64,000 nt of DNA from positions 806,001 to 870,000 of the forward strand of contig NZ_LXWK01000015.1 of the NCBI RefSeq assembly GCF_001669775.1, written 5' to 3'. Below the pieces are notes generated by a model. The model was not told the origin of the DNA. It worked only from the letters and a program-made list of their open reading frames with translations, and ran no database searches. Below, piece after piece: positions 39,003 through 49,165 of the stretch; the stretch's first letter is position 1; each line of letters starts with the position of its first letter. The position numbers and the translations under genes are program-made. Source of the stretch: Rheinheimera sp. SA_1 (GTDB lineage Bacteria; Pseudomonadota; Gammaproteobacteria; Enterobacterales; Alteromonadaceae).

Positions 39003-39161
39003 TATAGCCTAAATCATTGAAGATCCGGGTAGGCGACAAGCGAATGAGACTGGAGCGCCAGCCCGGCCCGGAGCATAGCTGTTCTATGTGACTGGGTCGG
39101 ACTGACGCTTCAGCGAGAGAGCGAAGGCAACAACCCCGAATCTTCAAGGATGACGGGTATA
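39003..39161 (+). repeat. ERIC-like repeat, copy 6 (159 bp, internal insertion)
   Basis: TATAGCC...GGGTATA termini and core CCCGGAGCATAGCTGTTC / CTATGTGACTGGGTCGG. About 30 bases longer than the 127-bp form because both arms carry extra paired sequence (CTGGAGCGCCAG and CTGACGCTTCAG). The right arm provides the last codons and stop of the adjacent hydrolase gene. Confidence 0.88.
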
Positions 39162-39941
39162 ATTAAGCGCCCGGATAAATTCAATGATCTGGGCGTTGAC
39201 TAATTCTGCTGCTGCCACCGGCCCCATATGACCGGCTGGCAGCGTCTTGACACTGGCCTCTGGCCATATTCTTTCTAACATTTCCGAAATCAATAAAGCC
39301 GAACGGCGACTTTCTGACCCACGTAACAGCAACACCGGGCAGCTGATCTGCTGATAGTCGGCAAGCGTAGCGGGTTCACCAATCAATGCGGAAAAATCCT
39401 GCGGCACTTTCCAAACCTGACTCACCATTTGCTGCTGCATTCGAGCGGGCAGATGCTGAAAATAATCCTGCTGTTGCCAATAATCGACAAACAACCGTGC
39501 GGCGTCCCAGGCTGGCAGATGAGGCATCTGCTGCGATAACGCCACCACTTCAGCGGTGAGCGCAATAGCCTCTGCATCTGCTGAATTCGCCAGCAAATGA
39601 AAAGCCACCGGCTCATACAGGATTAACGCTTTAAGCTTGATTTTACCGGTACGTGCCAGATGTAAGGCCACCGCGCCACCAAACGAATGGCCAATCAGCA
39701 GCATCGGTTGTTGCAGTAAAGCAACTGGGATCTGCGCCAGCACAGCATCCGCTTCGACGGCCAACTGATGTTTGGGTTCTGCCTGAAATTCAGCGACCGG
39801 ATGGCTGCCATAACCCAACAAATCCGGCAGCAGCAGCTGAAACTTCTCACTCAGCTGCCCTACCAGCGGTAACCATTGTTTGTGGCTGCTCAGTGAACTA
39901 TGCAGCAACAACACTGGCTGACCCTGCCCGACAATTTTCAT
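39144..39941 (-). CDS. Alpha/beta hydrolase
   Basis: A 265-residue alpha/beta-hydrolase fold protein. Oxyanion region LLLHSSLSSHKQW, nucleophile elbow GHSFGG, and catalytic His near the end in LPAGHMGPV; the Asp/Glu is probably in the LRGSES strand region. Substrate unknown. The final residues NYTRHP and the TGA stop are encoded within the ERIC repeat, so the native C-terminus may have been altered by insertion. Starts 4 bases after the MAPEG gene stop; likely last gene of hemH-MAPEG-hydrolase. Confidence 0.85.
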   Translation of the reverse strand: MKIVGQGQPVLLLHSSLSSHKQWLPLVGQLSEKFQLLLPDLLGYGSHPVAEFQAEPKHQLAVEADAVLAQIPVALLQQPMLLIGHSFGGAVALHLARTGKIKLKALILYEPVAFHLLANSADAEAIALTAEVVALSQQMPHLPAWDAARLFVDYWQQQDYFQHLPARMQQQMVSQVWKVPQDFSALIGEPATLADYQQISCPVLLLRGSESRRSALLISEMLERIWPEASVKTLPAGHMGPVAAAELVNAQIIEFIRALNYTRHP

Positions 39942-39945
39942 CGAA

Positions 39946-40332
39946 TTAAACCTGGCCCAACACCAAAAAAGCCGCACTGCTTAACAAAGCAACAAAGGTG
40001 GACAACATCCCAATCATCCTCGGTGCCGAGGTGCCACTGGTTTTACTCAAACCAACGGCATGACTGAGCCTGCCGGCTAAAGTTAAACCACCAATCAGGT
40101 GTAACTGCCACAACGCGGCGCCCTGGATCTCCAGGATCAGCAATAAAATCAATAATAAAGGTACATATTCGGCAAAGTTACCATGGATCCGCACTGCTTT
40201 CACCAGAGCAGGTTGTTGGCCATCGCCCAGGCCTACCCTGCACTTAACACGTTGCCTGACCACCAGCCCGGCTAACACCACATACATTACGGCCAAGGCT
40301 GCAGCATAATAAGGAAGTACGGTTAAAGTCAT
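39946..40332 (-). CDS. MAPEG family membrane protein
   Basis: A 128-residue protein with four hydrophobic helices (for example LPYYAAALAVMYVVLAGLVV and EYVPLLLILLLILEI), with the MAPEG-type RxxxNxxE sequence in AVRIHGNFAEYVPL and the C-terminal GRLSHAVGLS. It resembles E. coli YecN (131 residues). MAPEG members are glutathione-dependent transferases or peroxidases, but the substrate here is unknown. The ATG at 40332 is only 2 bases after the hemH stop. Confidence 0.88.
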   Translation of the reverse strand: MTLTVLPYYAAALAVMYVVLAGLVVRQRVKCRVGLGDGQQPALVKAVRIHGNFAEYVPLLLILLLILEIQGAALWQLHLIGGLTLAGRLSHAVGLSKTSGTSAPRMIGMLSTFVALLSSAAFLVLGQV

Positions 40333-40334
40333 GT

Positions 40335-41336
40335 TTACCACCCCTGTAATTGTTGCAGCACCAGCTGCCGGAATAATTGAATATGACAAGGCGAATCATT
40401 GAGCGCCTTGATGTATTGATAGTCTTCACCACCAGCATGCAGGAATACTTCGCAGTTTTCTACCGCGATTTCCTCCAGTGTTTCCAGACAATCGGCCGAA
40501 AATGCCGGGCACAACACCTGGAGCTTTTTAATACCTTGCCCCGGTAACTTTTCCAGCAGTTGATCGGTATATGGTTGCAACCACTGCTCTTTACCCACTC
40601 TGGATTGGAAGCTAACTAACACTTGTTCTGATGTTAAGCCCAAATCAGTCGCCAGATTGGCGGCCGTTTCCCGGCAATGCCGCTCATAGGGGTCGCCAAG
40701 CCTGACAAAACGCTCAGGAATACCATGAAAGGATAACAGCAGTGCATCGGCCTGCCCCTGCTTTGCCCAATGTGCCCGCACTGAACCTGCCAGCGCGCTG
40801 CGATAAGCCAGTAAATGATGATAGTGTTTTTGCATGCGGATTTCCGGCAAATCCCGCTGCTGCTGTAAATAACTGCCGATTTGATCGGAGATGGCGGCGG
40901 TCGTGGTGGCGGAATACTGCGGATACAGCGGCAGCACCACAAAACGTTCAACACCTTGGGCACGCAGCCCGTCCAGCACCGAAGCAATCGAAGGATTGCC
41001 ATAGGTCATGGCATAACGCACTTGCACCGGCAGCCCACCCATCAGCATGGCATTACCGAGCGCTTTGGTTTGCCGTTCGGTAATCACCCGCAGCGGCGAA
41101 CCCTGTTCCCACCAAATTGATTGATATAACTTCGCAACGCGCCGGCCGCGAAATGGCAAGATGATCCCACGTAAAATGCACTGCCATAAAATAGCCGGGT
41201 AATCGACAACCCGTTTGTCTGACAAAAATTGTTTCAGATAACGTTGAATGGCCGGCACTGTGGGTTCATCTGGTGTGCCGAGATTTACCAGGACAACTGC
41301 ATAACGCTGCAGTGGCAAAGTTAAGTTGGTGGTCAT
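40335..41336 (-). CDS. hemH: Ferrochelatase
   Basis: Inserts Fe(II) into protoporphyrin IX, the last step of heme synthesis. 333 residues from the ATG at 41336 (a TTG start at 41360 would add 8). Conserved metal-site His in LLSFHGIPERFV, and LVNLGTPDEP near the start. C-terminal Glu-rich helix (CLETLEEIAVENCEVF). Adjacent to adk as in E. coli. Confidence 0.96.
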   Translation of the reverse strand: MTTNLTLPLQRYAVVLVNLGTPDEPTVPAIQRYLKQFLSDKRVVDYPAILWQCILRGIILPFRGRRVAKLYQSIWWEQGSPLRVITERQTKALGNAMLMGGLPVQVRYAMTYGNPSIASVLDGLRAQGVERFVVLPLYPQYSATTTAAISDQIGSYLQQQRDLPEIRMQKHYHHLLAYRSALAGSVRAHWAKQGQADALLLSFHGIPERFVRLGDPYERHCRETAANLATDLGLTSEQVLVSFQSRVGKEQWLQPYTDQLLEKLPGQGIKKLQVLCPAFSADCLETLEEIAVENCEVFLHAGGEDYQYIKALNDSPCHIQLFRQLVLQQLQGW

Positions 41337-41467
41337 TACAAGAAGTATCCCCAAAAGCAAGCTGTGTCGAAGTTTAGCATGTTGTTTGATGCTGGCTTAT
41401 CGAATAAAAGCGATGTTAGTCATCGACTTATTCTCTTTGGAAAAGTAAGGCACATTTGCGCGCACAT

Positions 41468-41490
41468 AAAAAAACCCACCTGAAGGTGGG
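41468..41490 (-). terminator. adk terminator
   Basis: CCCACC / GGTGGG stem with a TGAA tetraloop (41475-41490) and, on the minus strand, a following run of seven T. Confidence 0.88.
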
Positions 41491-41537
41491 CTCTCAATGT
41501 AAGGTTGTTCTATTGCGTTAAGCCAACTTAAACCGAC

Positions 41538-42613
<1,076 letters not shown>

Positions 42614-42645
42614 AAACGGACAAAGCCTCGCGGATTTGTCCGTTT
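42614..42645 (-). terminator. htpG terminator
   Basis: Perfect 11-bp stem AAACGGACAAA / TTTGTCCGTTT with a 10-base loop; A-run (42611-42616) gives a T-run on the minus strand. Confidence 0.85.
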
Positions 42646-42671
42646 ACTACGATTCGGGAACAGCAGTTTTG

Positions 42672-44597
42672 TTACTTCGCCAGATCAAGCAACAAGCTGT
42701 TTAAGCGGGTGACAAAGCTAGCCGGATTTTTCAGACTGCCACGTTCCGCCAACAGCGCCTGTTCAAAAATAACCTCAGCCCATTGTTTAAAGCGGCTTTC
42801 GTCCTGTACGTCGGCAATATGTTTCACCAATTGATGGTCTGGGTTTAATTCGAAAATTGGTTTTACTTCAGGCACTTTCTGGCCAACTGATTCCATCAGC
42901 TTCATCATCTGTGTGCTCATATCGAACTCATCAGTGACAATACAAGCCGGGCTGTCGGTTAAACGATGACTGACTTTAACGTCTTTGACCTGGTCGCCCA
43001 ATGCAACTTTAAAACGTGCCGCAACTGCAGCAAACTGTTGTTCAGTTTCCTGCTGAGCTTGTTTCGTTGCTTCGTCATCCAGTTTGCTCAGATCCAAACC
43101 ACCTTTGGCCACTGAACGCAGTTTTTTGCCTTCAAAATCCGTCAGGTGTTGCATCAGCCACTCATCGATGCGATCAGATAACAACAACACTTCGATGCCT
43201 TTTTTGCGCAGTACTTCCAGATGCGGGCTGTGCTTGACTGCTTCGTAACTGTCGCCAACCAGATAATAAATGTCATCTTGGGACTCTTTCATCCGGCTGA
43301 CATAGGCTTCCAGTCCAACGTTCTGAATGTCGCTGTCGTTGTGAGTTGAAGCAAAACGCAACAATTTGGCAATTTGATCTTTATTGGCAAAATCTTCGGC
43401 CGGGCCTTCTTTGATAACCTGACCAAACTCATTCCAGAACGTCTGGTATTCCGCCTGATCTTCAGCCTTGGCCATTTTCTCCAGCATTTTGAGAACACGT
43501 GAAGTACAACCTTTACGCAGGCTTTGTGTCACTTTGGTGTCTTGCAGAATTTCGCGGGAGACGTTCAGCGGTAAATCGCTAGAGTCCAGCACACCTTTGA
43601 TAAAGCGCAGGTAACTTGGCATGAATTGCTCTGCGTCATCCATGATAAACACACGTTGCACATACAATTTCAGACCATGGCGAGCTTCGCGGTTCCATAA
43701 ATCAAACGGCGCTTTTTTCGGCACATAGAGCAGACTGGTGTAGTTGCTGTTACCTTCAACTTTGTTGTGGCTCCAGCTTAATGGCTCGGTCCAGTCATGC
43801 GAAATATGTTTGTAGAATTCCTGATATTCGGTTTCAGAGACCTCAGATTTATCGCGCATCCAAAGTGCAGTGGCTTTGTTAACGACTTTCCAATGGCCTT
43901 CAGTTGCCGCAATTTTTTCGCCGTCTTCACCTTCGCTTTCAGCACTGCCTTCTTCCCACATTTGTACCGGAATAGAGATGTGATCAGAATATTTAGTGAC
44001 GATGCCTTCAACTTTCCATTTACCAAGAAACTCAGATTCAGCTTCACGCAGATGCAGAACAATATCGGTGCCACGGCTTGGTTTGCTGATTGGGGTTAAA
44101 GTGTATTCGCCTTCACCTGATGATTCCCATTCCACCGCGCTGTCGGCAGCGGCACCGGCTTTGCGGGTACGGACTGTGACTTTGTCGGCGACAATAAAGG
44201 CTGAGTAAAAACCAACACCAAACTGGCCGATCAGCTGCGAGTCTTTGCTGGCTTCGCCGGATAATTGGGAAAAGAATTCTTTGGTGCCGGATTTAGCGAT
44301 GGTGCCTAAGTGACTGATCACTTCGTCGCGGCTCATGCCAATGCCGTTATCGCTGATGGTGATGGTTTTGGCAGCATCGTCGAGGCTGATCCGTACGCGT
44401 AAATCGCCGTCGTTGTCGTATAAGCTGCTGTCGGATAAGGCTAAAAAGCGCAGTTTGTCGGCCGCATCCGATGCGTTGGAAACCAGTTCACGCAGGAAGA
44501 TTTCTTTGTTTGAATACAAAGAATGGATCATTAACTGCAGCAGTTGTTTTACTTCGGCCTGAAAGCCATGCGTTTGTTTTTGAGTCGTTTCAGTCAT
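42672..44597 (-). CDS. htpG: Molecular chaperone HtpG (Hsp90)
   Basis: ATP-dependent chaperone. 641 residues (E. coli 624). GHKL ATPase motifs: [15 protein letters not shown] with Mg-binding Glu/Asn, [23 protein letters not shown], and [11 protein letters not shown]. Middle domain with catalytic Arg segment ([11 protein letters not shown]) and C-terminal dimerisation domain are present. Perfect sigma32 promoter upstream. Neighbours recR and adk match the E. coli order. Confidence 0.98.
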   Translation of the reverse strand: MTETTQKQTHGFQAEVKQLLQLMIHSLYSNKEIFLRELVSNASDAADKLRFLALSDSSLYDNDGDLRVRISLDDAAKTITISDNGIGMSRDEVISHLGTIAKSGTKEFFSQLSGEASKDSQLIGQFGVGFYSAFIVADKVTVRTRKAGAAADSAVEWESSGEGEYTLTPISKPSRGTDIVLHLREAESEFLGKWKVEGIVTKYSDHISIPVQMWEEGSAESEGEDGEKIAATEGHWKVVNKATALWMRDKSEVSETEYQEFYKHISHDWTEPLSWSHNKVEGNSNYTSLLYVPKKAPFDLWNREARHGLKLYVQRVFIMDDAEQFMPSYLRFIKGVLDSSDLPLNVSREILQDTKVTQSLRKGCTSRVLKMLEKMAKAEDQAEYQTFWNEFGQVIKEGPAEDFANKDQIAKLLRFASTHNDSDIQNVGLEAYVSRMKESQDDIYYLVGDSYEAVKHSPHLEVLRKKGIEVLLLSDRIDEWLMQHLTDFEGKKLRSVAKGGLDLSKLDDEATKQAQQETEQQFAAVAARFKVALGDQVKDVKVSHRLTDSPACIVTDEFDMSTQMMKLMESVGQKVPEVKPIFELNPDHQLVKHIADVQDESRFKQWAEVIFEQALLAERGSLKNPASFVTRLNSLLLDLAK

Positions 44598-44707
44598 TTA
44601 CCGCTCCTGTTATCAATATTGTCGCCACTCACGCCACATCAGTGCCGCGGGCATTGCAGGGTATGTACCCGAAAATTTCAAACCTAATTGGTTTTGAACT
44701 GACAGCT

Positions 44708-44736
44708 ATATGGGGGAGCAAGACAAAAGTTTCAAG
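44708..44736 (-). promoter_or_regulatory. Sigma32 promoter of htpG
   Basis: On the minus strand CTTGAAA (44736-44730), 14-base spacer, CCCCATAT (44715-44708): a full match to the sigma32 consensus. The leader would be about 100 bases. The -35 is preceded by a run of eight C. Confidence 0.92.
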
Positions 44737-44764
44737 GGGGGGGAAATTGGTTGGTTGTTGAGTC

Positions 44765-44787
44765 AAAAAAGCCTGAAACGTCAGGCT
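44765..44787 (-). terminator. recR operon terminator
   Basis: AGCCTGA / TCAGGCT stem with an AACG loop (44770-44787), followed on the minus strand by six T. Separates dnaX-ybaB-recR from htpG. Confidence 0.87.
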
Positions 44788-44820
44788 CTGGTGAATCATC
44801 TGGATAAAATTGTTGGCCGG

Positions 44821-45423
44821 TTAAAAAGGTTTACGGCCACTGAAGGCATACGACAACGTGCTGCCATCAACATATTCCAATTCACCGCCAACTGGCATAC
44901 CCTGCGCCAGACGCGACACCTGGATCTGATGTTTCTTGCACAGTTCCGCAATGTAAAAAGCGGTCGCATCACCTTCAATCGTAGGGTTCGTCGCCAGGAT
45001 CACTTCCTGCACCTGACCTTGCGCCAATTGTTTAGCCAGCTGATCCAGCCCCAGCTCAGCCGGACCAATACCATCAAGCGGTGATAACTGCCCGCGCAGC
45101 ACAAAATATCGCCCGGCAAACAAGCCTGTTTGTTCAATCGCATATAAATCTGCGGCACTGGCGACAATACACATCACTGCACTATGGCCACGAACCGGAT
45201 GGGAACAAATCTGGCACAGCAGGCCTTCGCAGAAGGTGCGGCATTGCTGACAATGTCCGACTTTTTGCATCGCCTGCTGCAGCACCTGCGCCAGTTGTAA
45301 ACCACCTTCGCGATTACGCTCCAGCAGCTGATACGCCATACGCTGCGCCGACTTTGGCCCAACTGAAGGTAACAGTCGTAACGCGTCAATCAGTTGCTGT
45401 ACCAGCGGTGTATGCTTACCCAT
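44821..45423 (-). CDS. recR: Recombination mediator RecR
   Basis: With RecF/RecO loads RecA at gaps. 200 residues (E. coli 201). Helix-hairpin-helix ([17 protein letters not shown]), four-Cys zinc finger ([19 protein letters not shown]), Toprim domain ([17 protein letters not shown]) and C-terminal Walker B-like region. Third gene of dnaX-ybaB-recR. Confidence 0.97.
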   Translation of the reverse strand: MGKHTPLVQQLIDALRLLPSVGPKSAQRMAYQLLERNREGGLQLAQVLQQAMQKVGHCQQCRTFCEGLLCQICSHPVRGHSAVMCIVASAADLYAIEQTGLFAGRYFVLRGQLSPLDGIGPAELGLDQLAKQLAQGQVQEVILATNPTIEGDATAFYIAELCKKHQIQVSRLAQGMPVGGELEYVDGSTLSYAFSGRKPF

Positions 45424-45452
45424 GCCATATCATCCTGAAACTTAGCGCCGTA

Positions 45453-45779
45453 TCAGAACGGCATTTTAAAACCTGGAGGTAACTGCATACCACCGGCAAC
45501 ACCGGACATTTTTGCTTTGCTGGTTTCTTCGACCCGACGCACTGCGTCGTTAATTGCAGCTGCAATTAAATCTTCCAGCATTTCTTTATCGTCTTGCATC
45601 AGGCTGTCATCAATACTGACCCGACGCACGTTGTGGTTACCGAGCATCGTCACTTTGACCATACCGGCACCGGCTTCGCCTGTGACTTCTAACTTGGCAA
45701 TTTCTTCTTGTGCACGCTGCATTTTTTCCTGCATCTGCTGCGCCTGTTTCATGATATTACCCATGCCACCTTTAAACAT
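45453..45779 (-). CDS. ybaB: YbaB/EbfC nucleoid-associated protein
   Basis: A 108-residue dimeric DNA-binding protein, starting [20 protein letters not shown], with the conserved [21 protein letters not shown] core and C-terminal LPPGFKMPF. Always between dnaX and recR in gammaproteobacteria. The 240 bases to dnaX contain nothing recognisable. Confidence 0.96.
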   Translation of the reverse strand: MFKGGMGNIMKQAQQMQEKMQRAQEEIAKLEVTGEAGAGMVKVTMLGNHNVRRVSIDDSLMQDDKEMLEDLIAAAINDAVRRVEETSKAKMSGVAGGMQLPPGFKMPF

Positions 45780-46018
45780 AATTATGCTCTCTCTTTGCGT
45801 TAGGCTTGGATCATCGCGGCAATACGGATCTGATGCAACCCGCTGGCGATGGTCTAATAGTTATCAAAAATGGTTACCAAAAATGTCGCGTCATTTGGCG
45901 CTATGACGCCCAACTTCTGCAGTCACCAGCGATGCGCTGCTCTGCTTTGTTCTGGCCGACACGATAATCAGATCACAGTCAAAATACAAGGGATCCGGAG
46001 TCCGCAAGCTGCAGTCGG

Positions 46019-48265
46019 CTAATTAACCAACAAGCTATCCGCCACCAGCTCGGCAGCAAAATGTTGCTGCAGCGCCAGTATCAACGGATCTGCCGCCAGT
46101 ACCGCCGCAACATAAATCCGTCGAGCTTCATCAATACGTTGCTGAATAGCGATCGGGCAGTCCGGCACTTGCTCACAAAATTCAATCTCAAGCACCAGTG
46201 GTTGTTGATAAGAAGCAGACAACACCGTTTGCAGCGTCTGTCGGTTCTTTTCGTTATCCAAATGACGTTGGCTGGCCATCACCTGCAGTTTTAACTGCGA
46301 GTCCTGCCGCTCGGCGCTGGCATGTAATAGGAACAGTCGCATCAGGCCACCAATGGCCAGTTGATCAATCCGCGCTGCCCATGGGTCTATTTGACTGGCA
46401 TATTTCACGGCAAAATTACCAGCGTCGATGCTGCCATGAAAATACAGCGGCTGGTGGCTGACTTCGGCTATCGCCACTTGCTGCACAGTATCGGCCAAAA
46501 AATCGGTATTGTCGTGGTCCTGCACTTGCAAACTATCGAGCAGTGCATGGCGGATCGGTTGTGCATTATCGCCACCGGTCGCAGCAGCAGAGTCTTTGTT
46601 AAGATCAGAAGTGTGTTCATCTGCCTGATATTGTTGCCAGGCCCAATTACCACCGGCGCTATCGGCTACCGGGTCCGGTTCTTCATCCTGATCATTATTA
46701 TCGACGGATGTATTGACGGCTGCCATCGTCGTTATTGGCTGCCATTCGTCATCCTGCTCTTCAACTGCTAATGGTATTACGGCAATAACAGCAGCGGCTG
46801 TTGGCGTTGTCAGCTGTGCTGCAGGCGCTGATTCTGCCGATGCTGGCGCGATGGTAATCTGCGGTGCAACAGGTTTGAAGAGCTGAGGCGCCGGCTGGCG
46901 CTCAGACTTTTTTTCGTCAACAGCTCCGGCAGCTACCGCCTGTGCACGACGAGCAATAATACTGGCAGTGATCGGATCGATTTGCGGTATCGCCGGATCC
47001 GCAACGATATCCGCTGGTGTCGTGTGTGGTTCGGCAACAGGCTGATCTGCAACTGTAGCGGCCTGAACCGGAACTGCAACCGGGTGTGCTACCGGAGTGG
47101 CGATTGTCGGCAACCCTGCAGCAGAAAGTGCCGCAGCACGGCCGCTCTGTGCGGTGTTTTCAGTTATATCCTGGCCTGGTGCCGCCGGTACAAAGGCAAT
47201 CGCCCGCAATAACGCCATTTCAATACCGGTGCGGGCGTCCGGGGCATAAGGTAAATCTTTTTTGCCAGACAATAACAGCTGGTAGTACAGCTGAATGGCT
47301 TCAGCGCTTTGTGATTTTGCCACGGCTCGTACAAAGGCTGACTCGGTCAAAGCAAGTTCAGCGGCGCTGAGCTGAAACTGGCATAAAGCAGCCAGATGTA
47401 ACAAAGACAGCATATCGTCCAGCACCGAATGCACCTGGCTATGTTGAGTCATCAGTTGCATTAAATGTTGTTGCATCAGCTGCAAATCACGGTTCAGTAC
47501 ATCTTGTAGCAATAACTCGGCCCAGGACTGTTCTAAAAATCCCAGCATTTCGCGCACGGGGCCAAGCTCAATATGGCCGTTGGTCTGGGCAATCGCCTGA
47601 TCGGTTAAACTCAGTGAATCACGTAAACTGCCTTTGGCAGCTCGCGCTAATAACGCCAGCGCTTCATCTTCAGCGGCAATTTTTTCTTCGCCCAGAATAT
47701 AAGCAAGATGCTGTTTGATTTGGCTTTGGCTCAGCGCTTTTAAACTGAACTGCAGACAACGCGATAACACAGTGATCGGTAATTTTTGTGGATCGGTAGT
47801 TGCCAGCAGAAATTTGACGTGAGGCGGTGGTTCTTCCAGCGTTTTTAGCAGCGCATTAAAACTGTGTTTGGACAGCATATGCACTTCATCGATCAGGTAA
47901 ACCTTGTAACGACCCCGGCTCGGTGCGTATTGCACGTTGTCGAGTAAATCGCGGGTATCTTCAACTTTGGTGCGGGAAGCAGCATCAATTTCAAGTAAAT
48001 CAACAAAGTAACCTTTGTCGATTTCAACGCAGGCACTACAAACGCCACAAGGTGTCGCGGTGACACCTTGTTCACAGTTCAGACTTTTGGCAAAGATCCG
48101 CGCTATGGTGGTTTTACCGACCCCGCGGGTGCCGGTAAACAGATAAGCATGATGCAGACGATTCTGGGTCAGCGCATTGGTCAGGGCCGCTTTGACATGG
48201 TCCTGCCCTACCAGCTGGCCAAAATTTTGTGGCCGCCATTTTCGCGCTAATACCTGATAACTCAT
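46019..48265 (-). CDS. dnaX: DNA polymerase III subunits tau/gamma
   Basis: Clamp-loader ATPase and replisome organiser. The full-length tau form is 748 residues. Walker A GTRGVGKTT (about 45-53), four zinc-binding Cys (CEQGVTATPCGVCSAC), Walker B and sensor segment LIDEVHMLSKHSFNALLKTLEEPP, clamp-loader domain III, then a Pro/Ala-rich linker and domains IV-V from about residue 620. A programmed -1 frameshift signal at codons 451-453 would produce a 454-residue gamma form. Followed by ybaB, preceded by apt. Confidence 0.97.
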   Translation of the reverse strand: MSYQVLARKWRPQNFGQLVGQDHVKAALTNALTQNRLHHAYLFTGTRGVGKTTIARIFAKSLNCEQGVTATPCGVCSACVEIDKGYFVDLLEIDAASRTKVEDTRDLLDNVQYAPSRGRYKVYLIDEVHMLSKHSFNALLKTLEEPPPHVKFLLATTDPQKLPITVLSRCLQFSLKALSQSQIKQHLAYILGEEKIAAEDEALALLARAAKGSLRDSLSLTDQAIAQTNGHIELGPVREMLGFLEQSWAELLLQDVLNRDLQLMQQHLMQLMTQHSQVHSVLDDMLSLLHLAALCQFQLSAAELALTESAFVRAVAKSQSAEAIQLYYQLLLSGKKDLPYAPDARTGIEMALLRAIAFVPAAPGQDITENTAQSGRAAALSAAGLPTIATPVAHPVAVPVQAATVADQPVAEPHTTPADIVADPAIPQIDPITASIIARRAQAVAAGAVDEKKSERQPAPQLFKPVAPQITIAPASAESAPAAQLTTPTAAAVIAVIPLAVEEQDDEWQPITTMAAVNTSVDNNDQDEEPDPVADSAGGNWAWQQYQADEHTSDLNKDSAAATGGDNAQPIRHALLDSLQVQDHDNTDFLADTVQQVAIAEVSHQPLYFHGSIDAGNFAVKYASQIDPWAARIDQLAIGGLMRLFLLHASAERQDSQLKLQVMASQRHLDNEKNRQTLQTVLSASYQQPLVLEIEFCEQVPDCPIAIQQRIDEARRIYVAAVLAADPLILALQQHFAAELVADSLLVN
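46883..46927 (-). other. Programmed -1 frameshift signal in dnaX
   Basis: Elements in order on the minus strand: Shine-Dalgarno-like GGAG (46927-46924); 10 bases; slippery A AAA AAG in the correct phase (46913-46907, codons 451-453 GAA AAA AAG); then a stem-loop CTGAG-CGCC / GGCG-CTCAG with an AGCC loop and one bulged C (46905-46883). After slipping, the next codons are GTC TGA, ending gamma as ...E-K-K-V. Same design and spacing as the E. coli dnaX signal. Confidence 0.88.
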
Positions 48266-48290
48266 CTGCTTTCCTTGATTACCAACAACC

Positions 48291-48306
48291 GGGCCTGACG
48301 AGGCCC
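48291..48306 (-). terminator. Hairpin between apt and dnaX
   Basis: GGGCCT / AGGCCC stem with a GACG loop. No clear T-run on the minus strand, so it may attenuate rather than stop transcription from apt into dnaX. Confidence 0.45.
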
Positions 48307-48323
48307 TTCAGCAAATTCAGTGC

Positions 48324-48875
48324 TTAGTGGCCAGCAAAATCAATCAGGCTATAGACATTTAACTGTAACGCCGCGAGACGTTGATCACCACCTAAATCCG
48401 GCAGATTCACCACAAATGCAGCATCGCTAACATTGCCACCTAAGCGGCGTACTAATTTGGTCGTGGCATCAATAGTACCACCAGTTGCTAATAAGTCGTC
48501 AACTAACAACACTTTATCGCCAGGCACTATTGCATCAAGGTGAATTTCCAACGTGTCCTGACCATATTCCAGCTGATAACTTTCGGCAATACGCTCACGC
48601 GGTAACTTGCCCGGTTTACGTACTGGTACAAATGCTACGCCTAAGGCATAAGCTAAAGGTGCGCCAAAGATAAAACCCCGGGATTCAGTCCCGACAATTT
48701 TGGTAAAACCCTGATTGGCATAACGCTGTTTGAAGTTGTCGATCACAGCTGCAAAAGCGACCGGATCCTGCATCAGACTGGTCACATCACGGAATAAAAT
48801 ACCCGGTTTTGGATAGTCCGGTACTGACTTAATCACCTGCTCGAGCATCGTGGTGAAAGCTGTGGTTTGACTCAT
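48324..48875 (-). CDS. apt: Adenine phosphoribosyltransferase
   Basis: Salvages adenine with PRPP to AMP. 183 residues from the ATG at 48875, as in E. coli (a GTG at 48887 would add 4). PRPP-binding loop [17 protein letters not shown] and the purine-binding [21 protein letters not shown]. apt upstream of dnaX is the E. coli order. Confidence 0.97.
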   Translation of the reverse strand: MSQTTAFTTMLEQVIKSVPDYPKPGILFRDVTSLMQDPVAFAAVIDNFKQRYANQGFTKIVGTESRGFIFGAPLAYALGVAFVPVRKPGKLPRERIAESYQLEYGQDTLEIHLDAIVPGDKVLLVDDLLATGGTIDATTKLVRRLGGNVSDAAFVVNLPDLGGDQRLAALQLNVYSLIDFAGH

Positions 48876-48946
48876 AATCGTGGTCACTCTTGAAATAAAT
48901 GATAAAAAAACAATGGAAAGAACAGTGCTGACTGGGTGCTATCGAC

Positions 48947-48969
48947 AAAAAAACCGCCAACCGGCGGTT
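48947..48969 (-). terminator. Terminator after the small membrane ORF
   Basis: AACCGCC / GGCGGTT stem with an AACC loop (48952-48969), followed on the minus strand by seven T. It lies 20 bases after the stop of the 39-codon ORF and upstream of apt, closing the bufA-bufB-bufC transcript. Confidence 0.88.
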
Positions 48970-48988
48970 CTTCTGATCAGAAAGTAGC

Positions 48989-49108
48989 TTAACCCAGAAT
49001 TTGTAACCAGCGCAGAATAGGCACCAGACACAACAAACCTGTGAATACCACCAGGAATAACAAAAACTGAACCAGGCCAAAAGATTCTTTGAAATTTGCA
49101 TCTGCCAT
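48989..49108 (-). CDS. 39-residue predicted membrane protein
   Basis: A short frame, ATG at 49108 to TAA at 48989, beginning MADANFKESFGLVQ followed by one strong hydrophobic helix (FLLFLVVFTGLLCLVPIL) and a short RWLQILG tail. GGGA precedes the start by about 8 bases (within GGGAATTCCCTG), and a good terminator lies 20 bases beyond the stop. It follows the DUF2063 gene by 57 bases, so it may be the last cistron of the peptide operon, or a stand-alone small protein gene. I do not recognise the family. Confidence 0.6.
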   Translation of the reverse strand: MADANFKESFGLVQFLLFLVVFTGLLCLVPILRWLQILG

Positions 49109-49165
49109 CAGGGAATTCCCGTTGTTCATCAGAGTTAAAATTAAGGTCGAACATGGTAATGAATT

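Noticed and set aside
44652-44690. GGGTATGTACCC palindrome upstream of htpG as a possible decayed ERIC junction
   Set aside because: It resembles the copy 4/5 junction, but no ERIC core or arms can be traced on either side.
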